A DNA stretch of 64,000 nucleotides from Acidobacteriota bacterium (GTDB lineage Bacteria > Acidobacteriota > Vicinamibacteria > Vicinamibacterales > UBA2999), in assembly GCA_021730945.1 (NCBI GenBank), contig JAKFYH010000029.1:36091-100090 (forward strand), in the 5' to 3' direction. The position numbers and the translations under genes were made by a program. The notes beneath the pieces are model-generated. The model was not told where the DNA came from, made no database searches, and saw only the letters and a list, made by a program, of their open reading frames with translations. Below, in pieces: positions 28,045-36,446 of this stretch (the stretch's first letter is position 1; each line of letters begins with the position of its first letter).

Positions 28045-31035
28045 ATGTTCGCAAGACCTTTCGCAGTTCTGTTGTTGATTGGCGCGTTGGTGGCTCCCGC
28101 ATGGGCGCAGGATCAGCGTGGTTCGATCGAAGGCGTCGTTAAAGACTCGTCGGGCGCCGTGTTGCCCGGCGCCACCGTTGAAGCCGAGGCCAATGGCCGC
28201 GTGGCCTCGACGACCACCGACGCGGTCGGTGTCTTCCGCTTCCCGTCGCTCGCGCCCGGCAACTACCGGGTGAGCGCGAACCTTCAGGGCTTCGTGGCCA
28301 AGGAAGTGTTCGAAGTCCGCGTCGGCCTCGGCCAGGTGAAGAAGGTTGATTTCGCGCTGCCGCTCGCCGGCGTCGCCGAGTCGGTCACGGTCACGGCCGA
28401 AACCCCGTTGGTGGACGTGCGCAGCACCTCGCGCCAGGCCAACATCCGCGCCGAGCAGGTCGAGTTGCTGCCGAAGGGCCGCGACTTCACCAGCCTGGTC
28501 ACGCAGGCGCCCGGCGCCAACCAGGAGAGCAAGCTCGGCGGCCTCTCGATCGACGGCGCCAGCGCCGGCGAGAACCGCTACATCATCGACGGCATTGAGA
28601 CCACCAATCTGCGCAACGGCACCTCGGGTAAGAACCTGATTGCCGACTTCGTGGAAGAAGTCCAGGTCAAGTCGAGCGGCTACACGGCGGAGTTTGGCGG
28701 CGCCACGGGCGGCGTCATCAACGCTGTGACCAAGAGCGGCACCAACGACTGGCACGGCAGCGGCATTTTCAACTTCCAGAGCAGCTCCATGGCTGGCGCC
28801 AGCAACAAGACGCTGCGCCGCAACCTGACCAACGACGACGTCGCGGAGTACATCACCTATCCGAAGGACGACGAATCGCGGCTCGAGCCGGGCTTCTCGC
28901 TGGGCGGCCCGATCATGAGGAACCGCGCCTGGTTCTTTGGTGCCTACCTGCCGGTCCTGGAGACGGCGACCCGTAACGTCGACCCGACCAGCGCCGGCAA
29001 TCCGGCGGCGGCCACCACCTCAGTGGAACAGAAGACGCCGTCGCAGAACATCACCGCCAACATCACCTCGCAGCTGAGCAACAGCGTGCGCGCCCGCGTG
29101 TCGTACAACAGCAGCTGGCGCGAAACCAACGGCCTGCTGCCGGCGCTGACCGGCACCGATCCGGCCGGCACCAACTATGCCAAGATTTCGAAGTTCCCGA
29201 ACTATTCGGTCTCGGGCAACCTCGACTGGGTCGCCTCGTCGCGGTTCTTCCTCGGCATGCGCGGCGGCTACTACATGGCCGACCAGAACGACTCGAACGT
29301 GGTTGAAGAGCCCTTCATCCAGTTCACCTCGGGCAACAACATCGGCCTGCTCGACACGCCGGTGAGCCTGCAGCGCGCGAGCGGGTTCCGCAACATCGCC
29401 TCGAACACCAAGGTGACGCGCGACCAGCAGACGCGTTTGTACTTCCAGGCTGACGGCACGCTCTACGCCAACGCCGGTGGTGCCCACCAGATCAAGTTCG
29501 GTGTGCAGGCCGACCAGGTTGGCAACAACGTGCTCAGCGGCGAAGCGAACAACCGCGTTCAGATTCGTTGGAACACCGGGCTGTCGACCGGCGTGCCGCT
29601 GACCCGCGGCGCCTACGGCTACTACTCGGTGCGCAGCAACGCCGTCGTGCCGAAGCAGGGCTTCATCACCGAAGGCGACGTCCAGACGACCAACATCGGC
29701 CTGTTCATCCAGGACTCGTGGACCATCAACAACCGGCTGACCATCAACGCCGGTGTCCGCACCGAGCGTGAGCGCGTCCCGACCTACTCGACCCAGGAGG
29801 GCGTGCCGCAATACGGCGTGGAATTCGGCTTCGCCGACAAGCTGGCGCCGCGCGTCGGCTTCGCCTACGACATCAAGGGCGACGGCAAGTGGAAGGCCTA
29901 CGGTTCGTGGGGCGTGTTCTACGACATCTTCAAGCTCGAACTCCCCCGCGGCTCGTTCGGCGGCGACAAGTGGCTCGAGTACTACTACACGCTCGACACG
30001 CCTGACTGGACCAACCTGACGGCCAGCCCCCAGTGCCCGCCGGCTTGCAGCGGCACGCTGATCCGCGGACCGATCGACTTCCGTTTTGTGTCGCTCGATT
30101 CCGATCACCAGGATCCGGACCTGAAGCCGATGAAGCTGCAGGAAGCGTCGGCCGGTATCGAACACCAGCTGAACGACATCATGGCGGTCAGCGTTCGCTA
30201 CGTCCACAAGCAGGTCGACCGCGCCATCGAAGACACGGGCGCGCTGGCAGCGGACGGCAGCGAGATCTACATCATCGCCAACCCGGGCTTCAACCTGGCC
30301 TCGCTCGCGTTCACCAATCCGAACGTGGCGAATCCGAAGGCGGTCCGCGACTTCGACAGCGTCGAGTTCGCGTTCGACAAGAAGTACTCGGACAACTGGT
30401 ACCTGCGCGCGGGCTATACCTGGAGCCGCCTCTATGGCAACTACTCCGGCCTGTCGCAGTCAGACGAGAACGGCCGCACCAGCCCGAACGTGGGCCGGCT
30501 GTGGGACTACCCGCTGATGATGTTCCAGGACGGCGGCAAGGCGGCCCTCGGTCCGTTGGCCACCGATCGTCCGCACCAGTTCAAGACGCAGTTCATCTAC
30601 ATGTTCCCCTTCGGGACGAGCGTGGGCGTGAACGAGTACGTCGCGAGCGGCCTGCCGGTGTCGCGCGAAATCGGCATCTACGCGCCGAACAACCTGCCGG
30701 TCCAGTACCTCGGCCGCGGCAGCGACGGCCGGACGCCGATGTTCTCGCAGACCGACCTGCTGGTGCAGCACGGCTTCAAGATCGCCGGGTCGCGCGAAGT
30801 GCAGTTGAGCCTGAACGTGATCAACCTGTTCAATCAGCGAACCGCGATCGGGAAGTACTCGACCTACCACAAGACCAACGGCGTGACTCCGGACGAGACG
30901 CTGTTCTACACGGGCCGGCAGAACCTGGCCGACCTGATCGTCAGCCAGAACATCGTGAAGGATCCGCGTTTCCTGATGGACAACGCGTTCCAGACGCCGA
31001 TTCAGGCCCGTATCGGCGTGCGCTTCCTCTTCTAA
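28045..31035 (+). CDS. TonB-dependent receptor, Oar-like, with carboxypeptidase-regulatory-like domain
   Basis: 996 residues. ATG 28045 has a perfect AGGAGG seven bases upstream. A signal peptide (MFARPFAVLLLIGALVAPA, then WAQ) is followed by a CarboxypepD_reg-like beta-sandwich (GSIEGVVKDSSGAVLPGATV, residues about 22-105). Then come a plug domain (about 120-230: SIDGASAGENRYIIDG, YTAEFGGATGGVINAVTKSG) and a long outer-membrane barrel ending in RIGVRFLF, with the expected C-terminal aromatic. This architecture is amplified in Acidobacteriota and Myxococcota. It probably imports a large or complex ligand with TonB-ExbBD encoded elsewhere. The ligand is unknown. A strong intrinsic terminator follows. 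Confidence 0.93.
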   Translation: MFARPFAVLLLIGALVAPAWAQDQRGSIEGVVKDSSGAVLPGATVEAEANGRVASTTTDAVGVFRFPSLAPGNYRVSANLQGFVAKEVFEVRVGLGQVKKVDFALPLAGVAESVTVTAETPLVDVRSTSRQANIRAEQVELLPKGRDFTSLVTQAPGANQESKLGGLSIDGASAGENRYIIDGIETTNLRNGTSGKNLIADFVEEVQVKSSGYTAEFGGATGGVINAVTKSGTNDWHGSGIFNFQSSSMAGASNKTLRRNLTNDDVAEYITYPKDDESRLEPGFSLGGPIMRNRAWFFGAYLPVLETATRNVDPTSAGNPAAATTSVEQKTPSQNITANITSQLSNSVRARVSYNSSWRETNGLLPALTGTDPAGTNYAKISKFPNYSVSGNLDWVASSRFFLGMRGGYYMADQNDSNVVEEPFIQFTSGNNIGLLDTPVSLQRASGFRNIASNTKVTRDQQTRLYFQADGTLYANAGGAHQIKFGVQADQVGNNVLSGEANNRVQIRWNTGLSTGVPLTRGAYGYYSVRSNAVVPKQGFITEGDVQTTNIGLFIQDSWTINNRLTINAGVRTERERVPTYSTQEGVPQYGVEFGFADKLAPRVGFAYDIKGDGKWKAYGSWGVFYDIFKLELPRGSFGGDKWLEYYYTLDTPDWTNLTASPQCPPACSGTLIRGPIDFRFVSLDSDHQDPDLKPMKLQEASAGIEHQLNDIMAVSVRYVHKQVDRAIEDTGALAADGSEIYIIANPGFNLASLAFTNPNVANPKAVRDFDSVEFAFDKKYSDNWYLRAGYTWSRLYGNYSGLSQSDENGRTSPNVGRLWDYPLMMFQDGGKAALGPLATDRPHQFKTQFIYMFPFGTSVGVNEYVASGLPVSREIGIYAPNNLPVQYLGRGSDGRTPMFSQTDLLVQHGFKIAGSREVQLSLNVINLFNQRTAIGKYSTYHKTNGVTPDETLFYTGRQNLADLIVSQNIVKDPRFLMDNAFQTPIQARIGVRFLF

Positions 31036-31059
31036 GCGCCACCTCGCTCGGGTATCATC

Positions 31060-31101
31060 GTGCCCCGCGGACCTCAGGTCCGCGGGGCACTTCTCATTTT
31101 T
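31060..31101 (+). terminator. Intrinsic terminator after the TonB receptor
   Basis: GTGCCCCGCGGACC (31060-31073) pairs perfectly with 31077-31090 over a TCA loop and is followed by TTCTCATTTTT. It is a textbook rho-independent terminator, 24 bases after the stop codon. Confidence 0.88.
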
Positions 31102-31126
31102 GGGCGTGTGCATGATTGAGGACACC

Positions 31127-31873
31127 ATGCGAAGAACCATCACACTGCTGTTTGCGGCACTGGTCCTGGCTTCACTGGCCACCGCGCAGACCCCTCCCGA
31201 CCGCCAGCGCGCTCGCACGCACAATCGCGCCGGGTGGGAGTTGATGAGCGCCGAAACCTGGGAGCGGGCCGCCAGCGCCTTCGAGCAGGCCATCGCGATT
31301 GACCGCACTTTTGAAGACGCCCACTATGGCCTGGGCCGAGCCCAGATTGCGCTCAAGCGCTACGTCGAGGCGATTGAGACCCTGAAGACCTGCCGGCAAC
31401 TCTACGTCGCCCAGGCGGGGAGACAGTTCGCCACCCAGCAGGACGCCCAACGCAATCGCCAGGACCGCATCACCGAGATTGACGAGCAGATCCGGCAGGT
31501 GCAGACCATGCCGCCCAGCAACCAGCAGCAGGACCTGTTACGCCAGTTGAACAACCAGCGGCGCGATATCCAGAACGCCGTCACCAAGGGCAGCAGTATC
31601 AGCATTGAAGCCACAGTGCCGCCATGGGTGTCGTTGTCGCTCGGCAGTGCCTACTTCCGTTCCGGTAAGCTCGCCGACGCCGAACGCGAGTTCAAGGCGG
31701 CGGTCGCCGTGGACAGCAGGTTCGGCGAGGCGCTCAACAACCTGGCCGTGGTCTATCTCGAGACCGGACGCATTGCCGAGGCCGAAGGCACCTTGAAAGA
31801 TGCCAGGAAGGCCGGCTTCAAGGTCAATCCCATGCTCGAGCAGGCGATCAAGGACAAGAAGAAGCTCCCCTGA
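31127..31873 (+). CDS. Secreted TPR-repeat protein
   Basis: 248 residues from ATG 31127, with GAGG five bases upstream. A signal peptide (MRRTITLLFAALVLASLA, then TAQ) is followed by TPR units at about 35-90 (WERAASAFEQAIAIDRTFEDAHYGLG) and 170-235 (YFRSGKLADAEREFKAAVAV, ALNNLAVVYLETGRIAEAEG). A glutamine-rich coiled-coil (about 105-160) separates them. It is probably periplasmic and a scaffold; the partner is unknown. It follows the receptor terminator, so it has its own promoter. Confidence 0.85.
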   Translation: MRRTITLLFAALVLASLATAQTPPDRQRARTHNRAGWELMSAETWERAASAFEQAIAIDRTFEDAHYGLGRAQIALKRYVEAIETLKTCRQLYVAQAGRQFATQQDAQRNRQDRITEIDEQIRQVQTMPPSNQQQDLLRQLNNQRRDIQNAVTKGSSISIEATVPPWVSLSLGSAYFRSGKLADAEREFKAAVAVDSRFGEALNNLAVVYLETGRIAEAEGTLKDARKAGFKVNPMLEQAIKDKKKLP

Positions 31874-31890
31874 CATTTTTTGGCGCACCC

Positions 31891-31909
31891 GGTGACACGC
31901 CCTGTCACC
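31891..31909. promoter_or_regulatory. 7-bp inverted repeat downstream of the TPR gene
   Basis: GGTGACA (31891-31897) and TGTCACC (31903-31909) are exact complements around CGCCC. They lie between the TPR stop and the pseudo-receiver start. No T-run follows, so it is more likely an operator or weak stem than a terminator. Confidence 0.35.
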
Positions 31910-32000
31910 TTCGGGCCACGGTCGGCACCAATTTCTGTAGGAAATGGGCCAAATCTGTCTGGCGTGAATCTTGAAGGTCAAGTCCTCAAGGGAGGCGCCC

Positions 32001-32384
32001 ATGACACCGGCCACATCACAGGTAGACAGCAGCGCGATGCCGCGAGCCTTGATCGTGGGCGCGGGACCGGAGGCATTGTTGTTCATCGAGCCGCTGCTCG
32101 GCACCAACCGCTTCCGCGTGGACTTCCTCGACCGAAACGACGAGCCGTACTCGGCCATCCGCCGCCGGCGCCCCGACCTGGTGGTGCTGTGTTTCGCGCC
32201 CGATGACGAAGAAGCCTGCCAGGTGCTGCAGATGCTGCAGCTCGATCCGGCCACCCGCCGGCTGCCCATCCTCACCTACGTCAACGGCGAAGCCTACGCT
32301 ATAATTTCGAGCCAATGGCCTCGGACGACAACAAGCGCGATTCCGAGCGCGTCGAGCTGCTGGGGGCGTTACACGGCGAGGTAA
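32001..32384 (+). CDS. Receiver-like (pseudo-receiver) protein, truncated C-terminus
   Basis: 127 residues from ATG 32001, with GGAGG five bases upstream. The fold reads as the start of a CheY-type receiver: RALIVGAGPEALLFIEPLL, then RRRPDLVVLCFAPDDEEACQVLQMLQ and RRLPILTYVNG. The phospho-acceptor aspartate is replaced (VVLCFAP where VLLDxxMP is expected), so it probably cannot be phosphorylated. After beta-strand 4 the sequence turns into a low-quality tail that overlaps the PilZ gene by 70 bases in another frame, so the last part of the domain is missing. It may be an old receiver-PilZ fusion broken by frameshift, or a real short pseudo-receiver. Confidence 0.6.
   Translation: MTPATSQVDSSAMPRALIVGAGPEALLFIEPLLGTNRFRVDFLDRNDEPYSAIRRRRPDLVVLCFAPDDEEACQVLQMLQLDPATRRLPILTYVNGEAYAIISSQWPRTTTSAIPSASSCWGRYTAR
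32298..32303 (+). promoter_or_regulatory. Candidate -10 box for the PilZ gene
   Basis: TATAAT at 32298-32303 lies twelve bases before the PilZ ATG and inside the pseudo-receiver gene. No clear -35 box is seen at the usual spacing. If used, the PilZ transcript would have a very short leader. Confidence 0.35.
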
Positions 32385-32650
32385 TGATGTTCCAGCCCAC
32401 CGCCGTGCGCCAGATGAGCCACGGCGGCATGCAGGTGGAAACCGCGTTCCCCCTGCAACTGGATTCCCTGCACGACTTCCGCCTGACCCTGGGGGAACGC
32501 TCGGTCGTCGTCAAGGGCCGCGTCGCGCACTCGCGCATCAGCGATGTCGACCAGGACATCATCACCTACCGCACCGGCGTCGAGTTCATCGAGCTGTCGG
32601 ACCGAGTGGCCGCGGCCATTGCCCACTTCGTCGACGAGCTCGCCAAGTGA
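32315..32650 (+). CDS. PilZ domain protein
   Basis: 111 residues forming one PilZ beta-barrel, the cyclic di-GMP receptor domain. The arginine motif is in KRDSERVELLG and the second motif is MSHGGMQV, matching the (D/N)xSxxG position except for Met before Ser. So c-di-GMP binding is likely but the first residue is substituted. It overlaps the pseudo-receiver gene and probably works with it or with the HD-GYP proteins elsewhere in the genome. Its stop codon is immediately followed by a 50-bp perfect inverted repeat. Confidence 0.87.
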   Translation: MASDDNKRDSERVELLGALHGEVMMFQPTAVRQMSHGGMQVETAFPLQLDSLHDFRLTLGERSVVVKGRVAHSRISDVDQDIITYRTGVEFIELSDRVAAAIAHFVDELAK

Positions 32651-32785
32651 GTTGAAAGTTGAAAGTTGAAAGTTGGAAGTTTCAGTTCCAAGTTTCAGTT
32701 GGGAGTTTCAGTTCGAGCTTAAACTTGGAACTTGGAACTGAAACTTGGAACTGAAACTTCCAACTTTCAACTTTCAACTTTCAAC
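32651..32785. repeat. Perfect 50-bp inverted repeat (family 2) between convergent genes
   Basis: The left arm 32651-32700 and right arm 32736-32785 are exact reverse complements over 50 bases, with a 35-base loop. The arms are built from the tandem words GTTGAAA (three copies) and GTTTCAGTTCCAA. The structure starts on the base after the PilZ stop and runs into the stop codon of the convergent cyclotransferase gene. It would form a very stable hairpin in RNA from either direction and could act as a bidirectional transcription stop. Confidence 0.95.
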
Positions 32786-33185
32786 TTCTTCCAAGGTGCT
32801 CCAGGTAGTCGCCTGAGGTGATGCGCTGCGCGCGGCCAAGTGGAGCGTTGTAGAAGTACGCCCACGCCTGCTCGGCCCGGCCGTCTTCCAGCGTCACGGT
32901 GGCGAGCGTGCGGGTGTAGAGGCTGCGGTCGGGTTGGTTGGGCCGGTAGCCCTCAATTTCATCGAGCGCGGCCAGCACCGCGGCCGCGTCCAGCGTCTCG
33001 TAGACTTCGCCCCACACCAAGCTGTCATCCTCGGCCGGCACGGCGGCCGGGTAGATGCCCAAGTCAAAGAGCGCGGCCCTGATGGAGCCGCGCCCGGTGA
33101 ACTGGAGCTTGGGAGTGATGCGAAGCCGCCCCGGCCGATTGAACGGCGACATGAGCGTTCCGTAGAAGAAGACGTGGTCAGGCAC
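32781..33185 (-). CDS. Gamma-glutamylcyclotransferase (AIG2/GGCT-like) family protein
   Basis: 134 residues from GTG 33185. It has the opening YGTLMSPFNRP, with the family YGTL motif, and the acidic LDEIEGYRP where the catalytic glutamate is expected. VWGEVYET precedes it and a C-terminal AWAYFYN strand follows. Members release 5-oxoproline from gamma-glutamyl amines or peptides. The start is weakly supported; the longer frame upstream runs into the next gene and is rejected. Its stop codon lies in the inverted repeat. Confidence 0.82.
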   Translation of the reverse strand: MPDHVFFYGTLMSPFNRPGRLRITPKLQFTGRGSIRAALFDLGIYPAAVPAEDDSLVWGEVYETLDAAAVLAALDEIEGYRPNQPDRSLYTRTLATVTLEDGRAEQAWAYFYNAPLGRAQRITSGDYLEHLGRS

Positions 33186-33252
33186 GTCCGCGCATCTTAC
33201 TACCGGTGCCAGAAGGGCGGGACTTTTAGTCCCGCCGGCACACGCCGTTATG

Positions 33253-34263
33253 TTATTGAATGGCGCCCACGGCCTTGCGGCCCTTGGCCAGGCCTTCGAG
33301 CACGTCGAACACCTCGGTTGGCACCTGGAACGACAGCGCCACATTCTTGCCGTCGCCCGACAGAATGAGCGAGTCGGCCAGCTGCTGCATGCCCGGCTGG
33401 TTACCGGCCTGCATCTTGGCGAGCGCCAACAGGCCCTTCAGCACGTCGCGCAGGTTCTGCGCCGACGCCTCGTCCTTGGTCTCGGCCTTCAGCACGCCAC
33501 TGATGCCGCCGTTGATGTGACCGGCCGCCGAAAACCAGGTAATGGCGGGCATCTGCGACGCGATCTCCGTCGGCAGGCCCGACTGGCCGGCAATGGCGTC
33601 GAAGCGGCCCACCGCCCACGCGTTGGCGTTGTCGAGCTCGTTGACCAGGCGCATCATGTCGATGTTGGCCACCACGTTGCGGTTGTCGCGGCGGGCATCG
33701 ATGGCGGCACGCACCGTATTGGCGCTGCCAAACGCGATGAGGTCGGCCTCCACGAACCCGACCGCCATGTCATCGTCCGCAGTGTCGTTGCGGTCGGCGT
33801 CGTGATGGGTAATGAGGCGCTTGCCCTGATAGTCGGTCACCGTGGCGCCGTGCTCAAGGGCCAGGGCCTCGAGGCGAGCCGCCTGGAAGCGGCCGCGCGC
33901 GAGAATCAGGAAGGCGTCCTGGGGCTTACTGGCGAGGTTGCCCTTCGGCAGGACCGCGGCCACGACCGTCTCGATGTCCTGTTCGAAGTTGAGGCCGGTC
34001 TTCTCCTCGAACTCGTTTTTCTGGTCCTGGCCGGGTTCCATCTCGCGGAACCGCTGGCGGAGCTGTGAATTCATCACGTCGCGGACGTTGGCGTAGGCGA
34101 CGACCGCCGCATCGGCCGGCACATATTCCAGTTCTTCGGGGCCGGCGGCGCTGGTAAAGACCGAGACCGGCAGGCCCATGTAGGACGCCACGATGCCCGT
34201 TCCGAGGCCAATCACCAGAATTGCGCCCGTTACCGCCACGAAGTATCGCGTTTTGTTCGACAT
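33253..34263 (-). CDS. Membrane-anchored hypothetical protein
   Basis: 336 residues from ATG 34263, preceded by GGAG. One N-terminal hydrophobic helix (RYFVAVTGAILVIGLGTGIVASY) serves as anchor or uncleaved signal. The rest is soluble with mixed alpha/beta segments (LEYVPADAAVVAYANVRDVM, AFLILARGRFQAARLEALALEHGATVTDY, DMAVGFVEADLIAFGSANTVRAAIDA). The repeated fitness-like pattern recalls DUF3352-type periplasmic proteins, but I do not assign a family. No catalytic motif is visible. Confidence 0.75.
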   Translation of the reverse strand: MSNKTRYFVAVTGAILVIGLGTGIVASYMGLPVSVFTSAAGPEELEYVPADAAVVAYANVRDVMNSQLRQRFREMEPGQDQKNEFEEKTGLNFEQDIETVVAAVLPKGNLASKPQDAFLILARGRFQAARLEALALEHGATVTDYQGKRLITHHDADRNDTADDDMAVGFVEADLIAFGSANTVRAAIDARRDNRNVVANIDMMRLVNELDNANAWAVGRFDAIAGQSGLPTEIASQMPAITWFSAAGHINGGISGVLKAETKDEASAQNLRDVLKGLLALAKMQAGNQPGMQQLADSLILSGDGKNVALSFQVPTEVFDVLEGLAKGRKAVGAIQ

Positions 34264-34337
34264 GCGGGTCTCCTGCCTCTGTATACGAACGAGCTGGGGG
34301 AGATTGTTCCCCATTTCGTCACATTTCTGTCGTTTTA

Positions 34338-34504
34338 GGCGCCCTCCGGGCGCAGGGCTCGACCTGCGGTCTTCGTCAGGCTCGGCGGCTTCGCCGCCTT
34401 CGTAGGGGGCGGGCCCGACGGGCCTCCTGGGGTTCCCACACACGGCGCTGGAGCCGAGTCCGATGAGCGGCGCGAGCCGCCAGCCCCGGAAGGGGCGAAG
34501 CCCC
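34338..34504. repeat. Cluster of short GC-rich hairpins (REP-like)
   Basis: The 247-base gap between two minus-strand genes contains at least four perfect stems with three-base loops: GCGCCC-TCC-GGGCGC (34339-34353), GGCGGC-TTC-GCCGCC (34384-34398), GGCCC-GAC-GGGCC (34412-34424) and GGGGC-GAA-GCCCC (34492-34504). No ORF is convincing here. The density resembles repetitive extragenic palindromes. Confidence 0.65.
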
Positions 34505-34510
34505 GACCCC

Positions 34511-36442
34511 TCATTTCTCAATAACCTCGAAGGCCCGGCTCACCCGGCCCACTGGCTGGTCCCCCTGCAGGATGACCACGCTGGCCGAATAGCGACCGGC
34601 CGGCAAGTCGGCCGTGGCGATCTCGGCGTCGTTCATCAGCATGGTATCGGCCGACCCGGTCCTGGCCGCCATCAGGAACCGCCTGAGGGGCTCGGCCGAC
34701 CCGGCAGGCAAGACCTCGATGACGGCCCGGACCTGCTCAAGCTGAGCCGGGTCGCCGGCCATCACTTCGAGCAGAGCCGATACCGGCGTCCCTTGGGGAA
34801 TGCGGCCACGTGGCGACAGCCTGCCGTTATCATCGGCAACGCCCACCAGGAGGTCGCTCATCTGCAGGCTGCCGGCAGCCCGCAGGCCGACCACCATGGG
34901 CAGGTCGGTCACCCCAACCCGGCCGGTGGCGTCGGTGGCCGCGACACGTAACCGATAGCGTCCCGGCAGCAACTTGGCCGCGACCGTCATGCCGGCGTGC
35001 TCCGAAATGCCAGCCTCGATCCGCTCACTACCGGTCGCCACCACATTTCCCTCGCTGAGGACGGAGAACGCCCAGTCAACCGGCAAGCGCAGCCCCTCGG
35101 CGGCAAACTCACACGAAATAAGCACCCGCAGCGAACTCGCCTCGGTTCCCCGTGTGGAATAGGTGGTGACGCCGGGCGAGAGTTCACCGATGTCGGTGGG
35201 CTGGTTCAGCAGCGCGGCCAGCCGGTCTGCGACCGTGGCCACTGGCGGCACCGATAACGGGCTGACCTCGCGGCGCGCCCGCACGGACAGCCCCGGCCGC
35301 GTGACCGCCACCTTCAGCGCCCGCGGCGTCCCCACCGCGTCGTCCGGCTCGCTTTCGACGCCGAGCACGTAGAAGTTGTTGATCTCGGTCTTGATGCGGT
35401 CGAACACTCCGGCCGCGCGACCGACCCCCATGAACAACGCCCCGCCAGTCATGCCGGTCAGCGCACCGAGGCCCGCCGTCATCTCGCGCCCGCCAAACGC
35501 CGACGCGATGGTGCGGCGGCTAGTGACATCGGAATCGGGTTGGTCCAGATGCACGGCGTAGAGGACCAGCCGCGCCGCGGCCGCCGTCTTGGCGAAGCGT
35601 TCGAAGTGCACCAGCAGATCCTGGCCAAACGCCAGTCCACCGGAGATCAGGATCACGTGTTTGGGACCACGAAGCGGCGCCAACTGTCCGGCCAGCCGGT
35701 CCAGCACCGACGTGGTCGACAGCACATGCGCGCGGCCGGTTCGCAGCAGTTCCTGGGCTTGAAGCACCAGGTCTGGCGGGCAACGGTTCGGCATGCCGGA
35801 CGGAATGTTGTAGCACTCGCGCTCCACCACCTCGGCAATCACTCTTGGATCGCGGCGTTCGTAGGCCAGAGCCTCGTCCCAGGAAATGTTGCGGTCGCGA
35901 TACATCTCCTGCCGCGGACGGGTGCCGGTCATCAGCGGCAGCGCGGCGCGCACGCGGGCGTGATCGCGGGTCAGATCGACCAGCCCCACTGGCACGCCGA
36001 CCAGGCCAACGGCGTCGGCCGGGCCGAGACTGTCGAGTACCGACGAGGCAGTCTCGAGCAACGCCGCCTCATTGCCAGGCGCCAACGAATCGCGATCGAC
36101 GACGAATACGACGATGCGGCCGTCGCCGGCCGGCGCGCCGGTGCGCGGCGTTCCCGGGGCGTTGATCGAGACGGAGCCGGACGTGACCGTACGATCACCA
36201 TGGAACTGCGCAAACACCACCTTGCGCGGGCGGCCGCCGACGCTCACCGTAAAGTCAGCCGCCTGCAGATCCGGCACGGGCTCGCCCGCCCGATCGAGGA
36301 CCGTGGCGTCGAGCGTCAGCAGGTCGACGCCGGCGCGGAACGCCGGCACCGTCTGCTGCCCCTGGGCACCTGCCCTCTCCGACAGCACGAACACCGACAA
36401 CCCGAGACTCAACCAGGCGGCGCGAGACAGGAGGCGTCGCAT
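34511..36442 (-). CDS. Secreted VWFA-related protein (acidobacterial type)
   Basis: 643 residues from ATG 36442. The signal peptide is LSRAAWLSLGLSVFVLSERA with GAQ cleavage. The next segment (VDLLTLDATVLDRAGEPVPDLQAADFTVSVGGRPRKVV) is the hallmark opening of the VWFA-related domain proteins abundant in Acidobacteriota. A von Willebrand A fold follows (IVVFVVDRDSLAPGNEAAL, DAVGLVGVPVG, HVILISGGLAFG), with the metal site only partly kept (DRDS rather than DxSxS). The C-terminal third is beta-rich. It begins five bases after the stop of the gene upstream, so the two secreted proteins are one operon. Confidence 0.85.
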   Translation of the reverse strand: MRRLLSRAAWLSLGLSVFVLSERAGAQGQQTVPAFRAGVDLLTLDATVLDRAGEPVPDLQAADFTVSVGGRPRKVVFAQFHGDRTVTSGSVSINAPGTPRTGAPAGDGRIVVFVVDRDSLAPGNEAALLETASSVLDSLGPADAVGLVGVPVGLVDLTRDHARVRAALPLMTGTRPRQEMYRDRNISWDEALAYERRDPRVIAEVVERECYNIPSGMPNRCPPDLVLQAQELLRTGRAHVLSTTSVLDRLAGQLAPLRGPKHVILISGGLAFGQDLLVHFERFAKTAAAARLVLYAVHLDQPDSDVTSRRTIASAFGGREMTAGLGALTGMTGGALFMGVGRAAGVFDRIKTEINNFYVLGVESEPDDAVGTPRALKVAVTRPGLSVRARREVSPLSVPPVATVADRLAALLNQPTDIGELSPGVTTYSTRGTEASSLRVLISCEFAAEGLRLPVDWAFSVLSEGNVVATGSERIEAGISEHAGMTVAAKLLPGRYRLRVAATDATGRVGVTDLPMVVGLRAAGSLQMSDLLVGVADDNGRLSPRGRIPQGTPVSALLEVMAGDPAQLEQVRAVIEVLPAGSAEPLRRFLMAARTGSADTMLMNDAEIATADLPAGRYSASVVILQGDQPVGRVSRAFEVIEK

Positions 36443-36446
36443 GTGC

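Noticed and set aside
31891..31909. Terminator after the TPR gene
   Set aside because: The stem is 7 bp with no T-run downstream; the T-run lies before the stem, so it does not fit an intrinsic terminator on either strand.
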